The translations under genes and the position numbers were made by a program. Below are positions 42,264 to 53,114 of a stretch of 64,000 nt of DNA, piece after piece. Every line of letters starts with the position of its first letter. Within the stretch, counting starts at the first letter, position 1. Origin of the DNA: Pseudomonadota bacterium (lineage in GTDB: Bacteria; Pseudomonadota; Gammaproteobacteria; Steroidobacterales; Woeseiaceae). The stretch is taken from the NCBI GenBank assembly GCA_022573655.1, contig JACZTO010000003.1, forward strand, positions 1 through 64,000. Direction: 5' to 3'. Below the pieces are notes generated by a model. The model was not told the DNA's origin. It did no database searches and saw only the letters and a program-made list of their open reading frames with translations.

Positions 42264-42334
42264 ATAGGGGGACAGTGACCCTAACTACCGATGAAAGCCC
42301 CCATCCACCTAAGTTAGGGTCACTGTCCCCCTAT
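42264..42334. repeat. Long palindromic repeat, GGGGGACAGTGACCC family
   Basis: Two perfect 23-base inverted arms (42264-42286 and 42312-42334) starting ATAGGGGGACAGTGACCC, with 25 bases between. It could form a large hairpin between the acuI-like gene and prpB. A second copy group lies after parB. Confidence 0.9.
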
Positions 42335-42396
42335 CTCTATTTGGGAAACGACCTTGCGGTGGTTTAGAATCCCACCTCTCCAGAGAGGATTTGATT

Positions 42397-43296
42397 ATGA
42401 GTGCAGGAGCACGCTTTCGTGCCGCGCTCGATGTGGAGCGCCCGCTTCAGATCGCCGGCACAATAAACGCCTATACCGCCAAGCTCGCTGAACGGGCCGG
42501 TTTTAAGGCGATCTACCTGTCTGGAGCGGGCGTCGCGAACGCATCGTTTGGACTTCCCGACCTGGCAATGACCACTCTTGGCGATGTCTGCGAGGACATC
42601 CGGCGTATCACGTCTGCGACTGATATACCGTTGCTGGTTGACGCCGATACCGGCTGGGGCGGCGCGTTCATGATCGGTCGTACCGTCGGCGAGATGACCC
42701 GGGCCGGTGCTGCCGGCTGCCACCTCGAAGACCAGGTCGCCACCAAGCGCTGCGGTCATCGTCCGGGCAAGGCGCTGGTGGACAGTCGCGAGATGTGCGA
42801 TCGCATTAAGGCGGCGATCGACGGCCGGATTGACGACGAGTTTGTCATTATGGCTCGTACCGATGCGCACGCGGTGGAAGGCCAACAGGCGGCGATTGAT
42901 CGTGCGGCGGCTTACGTCGAGGCGGGCGCGGACATGATTTTTGCCGAGGCACTGGAAACCGTTGCGGAGTACCAACAGTTCACGGATGCAATCGACGCAC
43001 CGGTGCTTGCCAACCTGACCGAATTCGGCAAAACGCCGTTGTTTACGATTGACGAGCTGGCGGCAGTTGGCGTGGCAATGACCTTGTATCCGCTTAGCGC
43101 TTTTCGCGCGATGTCAGCCGCGGCACTGAACGTCTATCAGACGATTAAAAGCGAAGGCACGCAGGCGCCGGCGGTCGACAGAATGCAAACGCGGGAGGAG
43201 CTTTACGACGTGCTCGATTATCAGGCGTATGAAGACAAGCTCGACGCTCTGTTTCAGGAGCAGGGGCTGGACGCGGGAGGTAAAGATGGCAGCTAG
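42397..43296 (+). CDS. prpB: 2-methylisocitrate lyase
   Basis: 299 residues. The catalytic motif is KRCGH within [11 protein letters not shown], with Mg ligands in DADTGWGG. It splits 2-methylisocitrate into pyruvate and succinate, the last step of the methylcitrate cycle. ATG 42397 follows GAGAGGA by nine bases. Its end overlaps prpC by 11 bases. A prpR regulator gene is not seen nearby. Confidence 0.95.
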   Translation: MSAGARFRAALDVERPLQIAGTINAYTAKLAERAGFKAIYLSGAGVANASFGLPDLAMTTLGDVCEDIRRITSATDIPLLVDADTGWGGAFMIGRTVGEMTRAGAAGCHLEDQVATKRCGHRPGKALVDSREMCDRIKAAIDGRIDDEFVIMARTDAHAVEGQQAAIDRAAAYVEAGADMIFAEALETVAEYQQFTDAIDAPVLANLTEFGKTPLFTIDELAAVGVAMTLYPLSAFRAMSAAALNVYQTIKSEGTQAPAVDRMQTREELYDVLDYQAYEDKLDALFQEQGLDAGGKDGS

Positions 43297-44410
43297 CAAG
43301 AAAACAGGCGGTCTGGCCGGAGTAACCGCGGGCGAGACGCATATATGCACGGTAGGCAAGGAAGGCGCCGGCCTGACTTACCGGGGTTATGATATTTATG
43401 ATCTTGCGGACAATGCGTGCTTCGAAGAAGTTGCTCATTTGTTGGTGCACGGCACACTGCCGACGCAGGCGGAGCTGGACAGCTACGTCGCGAAGATCAA
43501 ATCACTACGCGGTTTGCCCGCAGCGCTGAGAACGGTGCTTGAAATGGTGCCCGGCGACGCGCACCCCATGGATATGCTGCGCACAGGCGTATCGTTTCTC
43601 GGCAACATTGAGCCCGAAGGCGATTTTTCGAACCAGACTGACGTGGCCGATCGATTGCTCGCATGCCTGCCGTCCATGTTGCTTTACTGGCACCGCTTCC
43701 ATACGGACGGCGTGCGTATCGAGACAGAGACCGACGACGATAGCGTCTCGGGACATTTCCTGCACATGCTGCACGACAAGGCGCCAAAAGAGCTGCATCG
43801 CAAGTGCCTCGATACGACGCTGATTCTCTACGCAGAACACGAATTCAATGCGTCGACTTTCACGGGCCGCGTGATAACCGGCACGCTTTCCGATATGTAT
43901 TCAGCTGTCAGCGGCGCTATCGGCGCGTTGCGTGGACCGCTGCACGGTGGAGCAAATGAGGCAGCGATGGAGCTCATTTCGACATTCGATACACCTGAAG
44001 AAGCCACCGCAGGCGTGCAGGAGATGCTCGAGCGTCGCGACCTGATCATGGGTTTCGGTCATCGTGTCTATACGACATCCGACCCACGTAACGTGGTTAA
44101 CAAGAAAATGTCGCAACAGCTCGCCGACGATGTCGGCAATACGACGCTGTTCCCGATATCCGAAGCGGTTGAAAAGGTCATGTGGGATGAGAAGAAACTA
44201 TTCGCAAACGCGGATTTCTTTACCGCAAGTGTTTACCACTTCATGGGCATTCCGACGCACTTGTTCACGCCAATCTTCGTGTGCTCACGCATTACGGGAT
44301 GGGCCGCCCATGTCATGGAGCAACGTGCCGACAATAAACTGATTCGTCCGGCGGCCGACTACATAGGCCCGGATCTGCAACAGTGGGTAGCAATAGAGGA
44401 CCGCGCGTAG
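43286..44410 (+). CDS. prpC: 2-methylcitrate synthase
   Basis: 374 residues from ATG 43286, which has GGGAGG six bases upstream; a longer frame to 43229 lies within prpB. Citrate synthase fold with catalytic histidines in [14 protein letters not shown] and [14 protein letters not shown], and an aspartate near the C-terminus. The short bacterial form near 375 residues fits PrpC rather than the housekeeping citrate synthase. It joins propionyl-CoA with oxaloacetate. Confidence 0.94.
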   Translation: MAASKKTGGLAGVTAGETHICTVGKEGAGLTYRGYDIYDLADNACFEEVAHLLVHGTLPTQAELDSYVAKIKSLRGLPAALRTVLEMVPGDAHPMDMLRTGVSFLGNIEPEGDFSNQTDVADRLLACLPSMLLYWHRFHTDGVRIETETDDDSVSGHFLHMLHDKAPKELHRKCLDTTLILYAEHEFNASTFTGRVITGTLSDMYSAVSGAIGALRGPLHGGANEAAMELISTFDTPEEATAGVQEMLERRDLIMGFGHRVYTTSDPRNVVNKKMSQQLADDVGNTTLFPISEAVEKVMWDEKKLFANADFFTASVYHFMGIPTHLFTPIFVCSRITGWAAHVMEQRADNKLIRPAADYIGPDLQQWVAIEDRA

Positions 44411-45858
44411 TGTCTGACGATGATGTTCGCTCGGCGAAACGCGCGGACTGGGACAGTGTGCTTGTCGATATTGCAGATTACGTCTGCGAGTACGAGGTCG
44501 ACAGCGAGCTGGCCTATGAAACGGCCCACTACTGCCTTATGGATACACTGGCCTGTGGCTTTCAGGCGCTGGATTTTCCGGCTTGTACCAAGTTAATGGG
44601 CCCGGTCGTTCCGGGTGCGACGTTGTCCGGTGGTGCGCGGGTACCGGGCACGTCCTATGAACTCGATCCGGTTCTGGCGGCGTTCAACATCGGCATTATG
44701 AACCGCTGGCTGGACTTCAATGACACCTGGCTGGCGGCGGAGTGGGGACATCCTTCCGACAACCTCGGCGGCATTCTCGCGGTCGCGGATTATCTAAGTC
44801 GCCAGGCGCGTACACAAGGCAAAGAGCCACTGACCATGAAAGACGTGCTGCGCGCGGCGATCATGGCGCACGAAATTCAGGGCATACTTGCGTTGGAGAA
44901 CAGCTACAACCGCGTCGGTCTCGACCACGTGTTGCTGGTTCGCGTCGCGACAACGGCTGTAGTCACACGCATGTTGGGTGGGGACCGGGACACGATATTG
45001 AGCGCCGTTTCAAACGCCTGGGTTGACGGCTGCTCACTGCGCACCTACCGCCACGCGCCGAATACGGGGTCTCGCAAGAGCTGGGCGGCGGGCGATGCCA
45101 CGAGTCGTGGCGTGCGTCTTGCGCTGATCGCAATGACCGGGGAGATGGGCTATCCATCGGCGTTGACGGCGCCGACCTGGGGTTACTACGACGTGCTCTT
45201 CAAGGGCAATTCATTCCAGTTCCAGCGAGCGTACGGCAGCTATGTCATGGAGAACGTGCTGTTCAAGATTTCCTACCCGGCGGAGTTCCACTCACAGACC
45301 GCGGTTGAGGCCGGCATGACATTGCATTCGCAAGTTAAAGATCGAATCGGCGACATAGAAAAAGTTATTATTGAAACGCAGGAAGCGGGCGTTCGTATTA
45401 TCGACAAGACGGGCCCACTGGATAACCCGGCCGATCGTGACCACTGCATCCAGTATATGGTTGCGATACCGTTGATCTTCGGCCGACTGACGGCAGCGGA
45501 CTACGAGGATGGTATCGCCAGTGACCCGCGCATCGATAAACTGCGCGCCAAAATGCAAGTCAACGAAAACCAGCAGTTTACGAAAGACTATTTCGATCCG
45601 AAGCTGCGGTACATTGGTAATTCCGTACAGGTGTTTTTTAATGATGGTACCCAAACAGAGCGCGTGGCAGTCGATATTCCGATCGGTCATCGCGAGCGAC
45701 GCGAAGAGGGGATTCCCGTTCTCAAGGAAAAGTTTATCAACAGCGTTGCGCCGCGGCTTGGCGCCAAACAGTGGGCGGAACTCGACGCGCTTTGCAAAAA
45801 CCCCGAGAAACTCGGGGCGACAGCCGTTGATGATTTCATGGCCCTTCTCGTTGCGTAG
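44410..45858 (+). CDS. prpD: 2-methylcitrate dehydratase (MmgE/PrpD family)
   Basis: 482 residues from a GTG overlapping the prpC stop. MmgE/PrpD features include [33 protein letters not shown] and GHPSDNLGG. It converts 2-methylcitrate to 2-methyl-cis-aconitate. No acnD or prpF is present, so this is the PrpD-type pathway. Its TAG stop is contributed by a REP-type repeat. Confidence 0.95.
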   Translation: MSDDDVRSAKRADWDSVLVDIADYVCEYEVDSELAYETAHYCLMDTLACGFQALDFPACTKLMGPVVPGATLSGGARVPGTSYELDPVLAAFNIGIMNRWLDFNDTWLAAEWGHPSDNLGGILAVADYLSRQARTQGKEPLTMKDVLRAAIMAHEIQGILALENSYNRVGLDHVLLVRVATTAVVTRMLGGDRDTILSAVSNAWVDGCSLRTYRHAPNTGSRKSWAAGDATSRGVRLALIAMTGEMGYPSALTAPTWGYYDVLFKGNSFQFQRAYGSYVMENVLFKISYPAEFHSQTAVEAGMTLHSQVKDRIGDIEKVIIETQEAGVRIIDKTGPLDNPADRDHCIQYMVAIPLIFGRLTAADYEDGIASDPRIDKLRAKMQVNENQQFTKDYFDPKLRYIGNSVQVFFNDGTQTERVAVDIPIGHRERREEGIPVLKEKFINSVAPRLGAKQWAELDALCKNPEKLGATAVDDFMALLVA

Positions 45859-47860
45859 GAGCGGCCCTTGGCCGCGATATCGCGCGTTTATTCGCGCGCA
45901 AGGCGCGCTCCTACTGGGGGTTCTCTTATTCTCTGTGCCTGTGTTTGGCGACGTCGAACGGCGCACCGCAAACGATGGTCAGTTGGTCATGGAGGACATT
46001 CCGGAGATTCCAAGGGAGATCTTCCTGAGCCTGTTTCGCTATCAGAATGTTCGCTCCGCAGGTTTTCGGGCATGGACAGCAGACGGACAGGGAATTTACG
46101 TGTCTACCGGCTTCGGCGATGTCGATTCAATCCATAGGGTCGATATGCCACTCGGTGCCCGACGTCAGCTTACTTTTTACGACGAGCCGGTTGGTGGCGT
46201 GTCGCGGCAACCGGGCGGAAGCAAGATTCTGTTCACGCGCGATGCCGGCGGCAGCGAATTCGCCCAGATATTTCTCATGGACCCCGACACTGGCGATGCC
46301 GAACTGCTAACCGATGGGAAATCCAGGAACGGTGCAATGCTGTGGGATCGTCGTGGCGATCGCGTTGCGTTTCAGAGCACACGCCGCAATGGCGCATCCA
46401 ACGATGTCTGGATCATGGATCCTGCCAGCCCGGGAAAGGCGGAGATGATTTTCGAGTCGCCCGATGGGAGCTGGTGGGGTGCGGCCGAATTCTCGGCCAA
46501 CGGTAGCAAGTTGTTGCTCGCCAACTATGTCAGCGTTGTCGATTCTCGTGTGCACTTGCTGGATCTTGATTCGGGTGTGACGACGCTCCTGGCGGGAGGC
46601 CTGGAGAATAAGAGCGTTAACAACCCTGTTGCCTTCGACGATGACAGCGGTGGTTTCTGGTTCATCACCGATCAGGATGGCGAGTTCAATCAGCTCGCCT
46701 GGCAAGCCATGGAGCCGGGCGCGAAAACGGAGTATGTCACCGCAGATATTTCGTGGAACGTGTCGCAAGCAACGATTAGTCACGATCGCAGCCGCATGGT
46801 TTTTGCCGTCAACGAAGAGGGCATGTCACGCATATATCTACTGGATACGCGGACACGCGAGTACCGGCTGGTCGAAACCCTGCCGACCGGGCGGGTTTTT
46901 GGTCTGCGGTTTAGTCCTGACGACAGCCGCCTGGGCATGACACTAAACACGCCGCAGACACCGAGCGATGCTTTCGTACTCGATCTCGGCGCGGGCCCGC
47001 TGGACTATGGAGCGCTGACGCGCTGGACCGAGAGCGAAGTCGGGGGTCTGGACATGAGGAAGTTTCGCACACCGGACCTGGTGCACTATCCAACGTTCGA
47101 CAAAGTCGATGGCGAGCAGCGGCAAATCCCTGCCTGGATTTACCGGCCGGCAGGCAAGGGACCGCACCCGGTCGTGATATCCATTCACGGTGGGCCCGAG
47201 AGCCAGGCCAGGCCGACATTCAGCAGTACGTATCAGATGTGGATGGAAAAGCTGGGTGTTGCCATTATTCAGCCGAACGTCCGCGGCTCCAACGGCTACG
47301 GCAAAACCTATGTCGGACTCGATAACGGCTTCCAGCGTGAGGACTCAGTTAAAGACATCGGCGCTTTGCTCGACTGGATCGCCACACAGCCGGATCTGGA
47401 CGCCGGACGTGTCGCGGTATTCGGTGGCAGCTATGGCGGTTATATGGTGCTGGCGAGTGCAGTGCACTATAGCGATCGACTGAGTGCTGCTGTTGATCGG
47501 GTGGGCATCAGCAACTTTGTTTCGTTCCTCGAAAACACGCAAGACTATCGGCGCGACTTGCGCCGTGTCGAATACGGCGACGAGCGAGATCCTGTCATGC
47601 GGGCGCACCTGGAAAAGATCAGCCCGGTGAACAATATCGAGCGCATTAGCGTCCCCATGTTCATTGTTCAGGGCGAAAATGACCCGCGTGTTCCGGTCTC
47701 CGAAGCGACACAGATGGTCGCAGCATTGCGCAAGCAAGGGCATGTTGTCTGGTATATGAATGCGCTTAATGAAGGGCACGGTTATCGAAAACGCGAGAAT
47801 CGCGATATCTATCAGCAGGCCACCGTGCTGTTCTTGCAACAGTACCTGATCGGCGATTGA
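45851..47860 (+). CDS. S9-family prolyl oligopeptidase-like peptidase, secreted
   Basis: 670 residues if it starts at TTG 45851. The frame is open far upstream inside prpD, so the start must lie near 45851. From there it encodes a basic n-region and then [15 protein letters not shown], a good signal peptide. A beta-propeller with TolB-like blades (about 50-400) precedes the catalytic domain: HGGPESQ, nucleophile GGSYGGYM, acid in [11 protein letters not shown] and histidine in NEGHGY. It probably acts on peptides in the periplasm. The n-region is encoded by the REP pair. Confidence 0.9.
   Translation: MRRSGPWPRYRAFIRAQGALLLGVLLFSVPVFGDVERRTANDGQLVMEDIPEIPREIFLSLFRYQNVRSAGFRAWTADGQGIYVSTGFGDVDSIHRVDMPLGARRQLTFYDEPVGGVSRQPGGSKILFTRDAGGSEFAQIFLMDPDTGDAELLTDGKSRNGAMLWDRRGDRVAFQSTRRNGASNDVWIMDPASPGKAEMIFESPDGSWWGAAEFSANGSKLLLANYVSVVDSRVHLLDLDSGVTTLLAGGLENKSVNNPVAFDDDSGGFWFITDQDGEFNQLAWQAMEPGAKTEYVTADISWNVSQATISHDRSRMVFAVNEEGMSRIYLLDTRTREYRLVETLPTGRVFGLRFSPDDSRLGMTLNTPQTPSDAFVLDLGAGPLDYGALTRWTESEVGGLDMRKFRTPDLVHYPTFDKVDGEQRQIPAWIYRPAGKGPHPVVISIHGGPESQARPTFSSTYQMWMEKLGVAIIQPNVRGSNGYGKTYVGLDNGFQREDSVKDIGALLDWIATQPDLDAGRVAVFGGSYGGYMVLASAVHYSDRLSAAVDRVGISNFVSFLENTQDYRRDLRRVEYGDERDPVMRAHLEKISPVNNIERISVPMFIVQGENDPRVPVSEATQMVAALRKQGHVVWYMNALNEGHGYRKRENRDIYQQATVLFLQQYLIGD
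45855..45914. repeat. REP-type pair (two facing copies)
   Basis: A forward copy GTAGGAGCGGCCCTTGGCCG (45855-45874 and on) and an inverted copy ending GCGCGCTCCTAC (45892-45914). They form a facing pair at the prpD stop and the start region of the S9 peptidase. Confidence 0.85.
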
Positions 47861-48477
47861 CGGCAAATATTGAAACCGCGCTTGAACAGCTGGGACAGAC
47901 TTTCCCGGATGCTACGGCGGGGAAGCTGGCAACTTTGCTTGGTGAACTCGAGAAGTGGAATCGCAAATTCAACCTGACCGCTATTCGCGGCGTCGACGAA
48001 ATGATCACGGCACACTTGCTGGACAGCCTGGCCGCCAGGCCGCTGCTACACGGCGGCGAGATTCTCGATGTCGGCACCGGGGCGGGCTTTCCGGGCCTGC
48101 CGCTCGCAATTGTTGAGCCAGAGCGGCAATTCACCTTGCTGGACAGCAGCAACAAGAAAATCATGTTTGCTCAGCACGCCGCTGCATTGCTCGGCCTGGA
48201 TAACGTAATTACCGTCAAAGCACGCGCTGAGGACTATGCACCCGGTCACTGCTTTGATACCGTGATTGCACGGGCGGTGGCAGCGTTGCCAAGACTCGTG
48301 GAAATCGCCGGGCATCACGTAAGCAAGGACGGGGTATTTGTAGCGCTCAAGGGGCGATACCCGGCAGAAGAATTGCAGCAGTTAGACCACACATGGGGTC
48401 ACACCGTAATGGAATTGATGGTGCCGGGTCTTGCAAAGGGATCGCGGCACGCAGTGTTGTTACGACGGCAGACATGA
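47857..48477 (+). CDS. rsmG: 16S rRNA (guanine527-N7)-methyltransferase
   Basis: 206 residues from TTG overlapping the S9 peptidase stop by four bases. The SAM-binding motif is DVGTGAGFPGLPLAI, and LEKWNRKFNLTAIR precedes it. It methylates G527 of 16S rRNA. It normally follows mnmG; here about 14.6 kb separate them. Confidence 0.96.
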   Translation: MTANIETALEQLGQTFPDATAGKLATLLGELEKWNRKFNLTAIRGVDEMITAHLLDSLAARPLLHGGEILDVGTGAGFPGLPLAIVEPERQFTLLDSSNKKIMFAQHAAALLGLDNVITVKARAEDYAPGHCFDTVIARAVAALPRLVEIAGHHVSKDGVFVALKGRYPAEELQQLDHTWGHTVMELMVPGLAKGSRHAVLLRRQT

Positions 48478-48492
48478 TCGGGGCAGGACCCA

Positions 48493-49278
48493 ATGACACG
48501 AATTATAGCGGTAGCAAATCAAAAAGGCGGGGTGGGCAAGACCACCACTTGCGTCAATCTAGCTGCATCGCTCGCGGCAACGCAGCGTCGCATTCTGCTC
48601 GTGGACATGGATCCGCAGGGCAACGCGACCATGGGTTGTGGCGTGAACAAGATGGAAGTCGAATATACGACTTGCGATGTGCTGCTGGGCGACGCGACGG
48701 CAGCCGATACGATCGTGTCAGCACCGGAGGGAGGATTCGCGGTCTTACCCGCCAACGCGGATCTGACGCTTGCAGAGGTGAATCTGCTGCAGGAAATAGG
48801 CCGCGAGATGAAACTGAGAAAGGCGCTCGCGCCTGTAGCCGGACTCTATGATTTTATTTTGATCGATTGCCCGCCGTCGATAAATATGCTCACAGTGAAC
48901 GCGCTGACCGCGGCCGATGGCGTGTTGATTCCGATGCAGTGCGAGTACTACGCGCTTGAGGGCCTGAGTTCGTTGCTCAATACGATTGAAAAGGTTCGCG
49001 ATTCGGTCAACCCGAAGTTGGAAATGTACGGCATTCTGCGGACAATGTTCGACCCACGTATTAATCTTTCCAACGAAGTCTCGTTGCAACTTATCGAGCA
49101 CTTCGACCGAAAAGTATTCCGCACCGTCGTGCCGCGTAACATACGTCTCGCCGAGGCGCCAAGTTTCGGTCTGCCGGTTTTGTTGCACGACCGTTCGTCA
49201 CGTGGTGCTATCGCGTATCTCGCGCTGGCGGGCGAAGTGTTGCGGCGCGAAGACGAGCGCGTCGCCCAAGCTGTGTAG
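48493..49278 (+). CDS. parA: Chromosome-partitioning ATPase ParA (Soj)
   Basis: 261 residues. The deviant Walker A is KGGVGKTTT, with DMDPQGNATMGCG and LIDCPPSI as the other nucleotide motifs. It binds DNA non-specifically and moves ParB-parS complexes apart. It follows rsmG by 15 bases and precedes parB by 54. Confidence 0.97.
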   Translation: MTRIIAVANQKGGVGKTTTCVNLAASLAATQRRILLVDMDPQGNATMGCGVNKMEVEYTTCDVLLGDATAADTIVSAPEGGFAVLPANADLTLAEVNLLQEIGREMKLRKALAPVAGLYDFILIDCPPSINMLTVNALTAADGVLIPMQCEYYALEGLSSLLNTIEKVRDSVNPKLEMYGILRTMFDPRINLSNEVSLQLIEHFDRKVFRTVVPRNIRLAEAPSFGLPVLLHDRSSRGAIAYLALAGEVLRREDERVAQAV

Positions 49279-49332
49279 GGCAGCGCCCCATTGCACCCGG
49301 ACGGGCATAAACGCGAAATTATTGGACGAAGT

Positions 49333-50211
49333 ATGACACCGAGAAAAAAGAGACTGGGCCGCGGCCTCGACGCATTGCTCAGCAAGCCAGTATTGAGTGA
49401 GGCCATGGACAGCGGGGATGTGCTGCGGCAGATTCCACTCGATCTGTTGCAGCGCGGTGAGTACCAACCACGCATCGACATGCGGCAGGACACACTGGAG
49501 GACCTGGCAAACTCGATCGAGGCGCAAGGCATCGTGCAGCCGATTGTTGCACGGCGAATAGACAGCAAGGGCAGGACTCAACGTTACGAAATTATTGCGG
49601 GTGAGCGACGTTGGCGCGCGGCACAGATGGCGGGTTTGTCGGACATCCCGGCAATTATTCGCGATGTATCTGACAAATCGGCCATCGCGATGGCGATCAT
49701 CGAGAACATACAACGCGAGAATCTGAATCCACTCGAAGAGGCCCGCGCGCTGGAACGGTTGATCAGGGAGTTCGACCTCACCCACGAAGAAGCGGCAAAG
49801 GCCGTTGGCCGTTCGCGGGCGTCTGTCAGCAACCTGCTGCGCCTGCAGGATTTGTCGGCCAAAGTGAAGCCGCTGTTGGAGAACCGGCAGTTGGAAATGG
49901 GCCATGCACGGGCGCTGTTGTCCATTGCGGATGCGACGCAGCAGTTCGATGCGGCCCGCCAGGTTGTCAGGAAAGGCCTGTCAGTCCGCGAGACGGAACG
50001 GCTCGTGAAACGCATGTTGGAGGGGAAACCCAAGTCGTCCGCAAAGAAAACGGCAAGCGTCAATCGTGATATTCGGCGTCTTGAGATCGAGGTGTCGGAA
50101 AAGCTTGGTGCCAAGGTCCGCCTCGACCATGCGAAAAGCGGCGCTGGCAAGATCGTCATCAGCTACAACAGCCTCGATGAACTCGACGGAATTCTGCAGC
50201 ACATCAAATAG
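49333..50211 (+). CDS. parB: Chromosome-partitioning protein ParB (Spo0J)
   Basis: 292 residues from ATG 49333, giving the usual start with RLGRGLDALL, the ParA-contact helix. The CTP-binding motifs are GERRWRAAQ and ENIQRENLNPLEEA, and the helix-turn-helix is LTHEEAAKAVGRSRASVSNLLRL. It loads at parS and spreads; two parS sites lie in recF. A longer start at 49291 adds 14 residues and is less likely. Confidence 0.97.
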   Translation: MTPRKKRLGRGLDALLSKPVLSEAMDSGDVLRQIPLDLLQRGEYQPRIDMRQDTLEDLANSIEAQGIVQPIVARRIDSKGRTQRYEIIAGERRWRAAQMAGLSDIPAIIRDVSDKSAIAMAIIENIQRENLNPLEEARALERLIREFDLTHEEAAKAVGRSRASVSNLLRLQDLSAKVKPLLENRQLEMGHARALLSIADATQQFDAARQVVRKGLSVRETERLVKRMLEGKPKSSAKKTASVNRDIRRLEIEVSEKLGAKVRLDHAKSGAGKIVISYNSLDELDGILQHIK

Positions 50212-50284
50212 ATAGGGGGACAGTGACCCTAACTCCTTATAGATAGGGTCACTGTCCCCCTGGTTAGGGTCACTGTCCCCCTAT
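50212..50284. repeat. Palindromic repeat cluster, GGGGGACAGTGACCC family
   Basis: Three arms: 50212-50234 forward, 50242-50261 inverted, and 50262-50284 inverted. The first begins right after the parB stop codon. The arms could form alternative hairpins just before the atp promoter. Confidence 0.9.
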
Positions 50285-50291
50285 ATCTGTG

Positions 50292-50320
50292 TTGCCATGC
50301 CAGGGGCGGGCCACTATAAT
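50292..50320 (+). promoter_or_regulatory. Sigma-70 promoter of the atp operon
   Basis: TTGCCA (50292-50297), 17-base spacer, TATAAT (50315-50320). The -10 is perfect. Transcription would start near 50327, about 100 bases before atpI. Confidence 0.75.
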
Positions 50321-50426
50321 GCGCGGGCTATTTTCAAGGTCCGCCTGTTAACACCAAATCACACGCGCCACCAACCGCCGGTCAGCCCGATGGACGTGGC
50401 GTTTTTAGTGCCGGAGGCATAGAGAA

Positions 50427-51678
<1,252 letters not shown>

Positions 51679-51724
51679 ATAATTTTACTTTTAATTTCAA
51701 CAAGTTGGACTTTATCCTCCCTAG

Positions 51725-52009
<285 letters not shown>

Positions 52010-52025
52010 TAACCGGCGAAGCATC

Positions 52026-52050
52026 GTAGGAGCGGGCCATGCCCGCGACA
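52026..52050 (+). repeat. REP-type palindrome between atpE and atpF
   Basis: GTAGGAGCGGGCCATGCCCG followed by CGACA. GCGGGC and GCCCGC pair around CAT. It lies 17 bases after the atpE stop and 20 before atpF. Confidence 0.85.
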
Positions 52051-52069
52051 GCGGTGTTAGGAGAACAAC

Positions 52070-52540
52070 GTGGATATCAACATGACTCTCATAGGCCAGT
52101 CGATTGCAATGATCGTATTCGTCTGGTTTTGTATGAAGTTAATATGGCCGCCGATTCTTGCAGCGCTCGAAGAGCGCCAAAAGCAGATCGAGGAAGGTCT
52201 TGCTGCTGCGGACAGAGGTCAGGAGTCGCTGGTTAAAGCCGCTGCTGAGGCCGACGAGATCGTCAACGAGGCGCGCCAGCAGGCAACGGGCATTCTTGAC
52301 CAGGCACATGCCCGCGCTAACGACATCGTTGCGGAGGGCAAAGCCGGTGGCGTCAAGGAAGGCGAGCGCCAGCTGGATGCCGCGAAATTAGAGATTGAGC
52401 AAGAAGCAAACCGCGCCCGGGAAGAACTGCGTGGCCAGGTTTCTGCTATCGCGATCGCGAGTGCCGAGAAGATTTTGCGGCGCGAGATCGACAGCAAAGC
52501 TCATGACGACATTCTGGGCAAGCTCGCTCAGGAGCTTTGA
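52070..52540 (+). CDS. atpF: ATP synthase Fo subunit b
   Basis: 156 residues, GTG start with AGGAG seven bases upstream. One N-terminal membrane helix is followed by a long Ala/Glu-rich coiled coil that forms the peripheral stalk. MDINMTLIGQSIAMIVFVWF matches the family start. Confidence 0.97.
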   Translation: MDINMTLIGQSIAMIVFVWFCMKLIWPPILAALEERQKQIEEGLAAADRGQESLVKAAAEADEIVNEARQQATGILDQAHARANDIVAEGKAGGVKEGERQLDAAKLEIEQEANRAREELRGQVSAIAIASAEKILRREIDSKAHDDILGKLAQEL

Positions 52541-52543
52541 TCG

Positions 52544-53101
52544 GTGGCGGACAACAACACAATTGCACGACCTTATGCGCAGGCGGTTTTTGAACTTGCC
52601 GTTGATGCCGGCACGCTTGCCGTCTGGTCGGCGTCGCTTGAGGTTGCCGGGCAGTTGCTTGGCGAAAGTACTCTGGTTGAATACCTTGGCAATCCCAAGT
52701 TCAACGATAAGCGGCGCCTCGAATTTCTGACCGGTTTGTTTACCAAGGCCAAGGCAACGTTGCTCTCTGGCGGTGACAAGCAAGGCACGAATTTCCTCAA
52801 GGTGCTGCTTGAGAACAGACGCCTGTCCGTGTTGCCGGAAATCGCCGCACATTTCGAGGCGCTCAAAGCCAAAATCGAAAATAGCGTTGACGCAACGGTC
52901 ACCACCGCAACGAAACTCAGCAAGAGCCAGGTGCAGGAGATTGCTGCCGCATTGAAAAAGCGGCTGGGTTGTGACGTCAGGATCGAAACGAAAATTGATG
53001 AAAACCTTATCGGTGGCGCTGTTATTCGCGCCGGCGATGTCGTAATTGATGGATCATTGCGCGCCAGGCTCGAAGGCCTCGCAGCCGCATTGAGTAAATA
53101 G
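52544..53101 (+). CDS. atpH: ATP synthase F1 subunit delta
   Basis: 185 residues from GTG, three bases after atpF. IARPYAQAVFELA opens the helical N-domain, and GGAVIRAGDVVIDGSLRARL is the conserved C-terminal block. It links F1 to the peripheral stalk. Confidence 0.97.
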   Translation: MADNNTIARPYAQAVFELAVDAGTLAVWSASLEVAGQLLGESTLVEYLGNPKFNDKRRLEFLTGLFTKAKATLLSGGDKQGTNFLKVLLENRRLSVLPEIAAHFEALKAKIENSVDATVTTATKLSKSQVQEIAAALKKRLGCDVRIETKIDENLIGGAVIRAGDVVIDGSLRARLEGLAAALSK

Positions 53102-53114
53102 AGAGGGATAAGAA

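Noticed and set aside
45509-45850. Upstream extension of the S9 peptidase frame
   Set aside because: It lies inside prpD, is Arg/Ser/Lys-rich and would place the signal peptide over 100 residues from the start.
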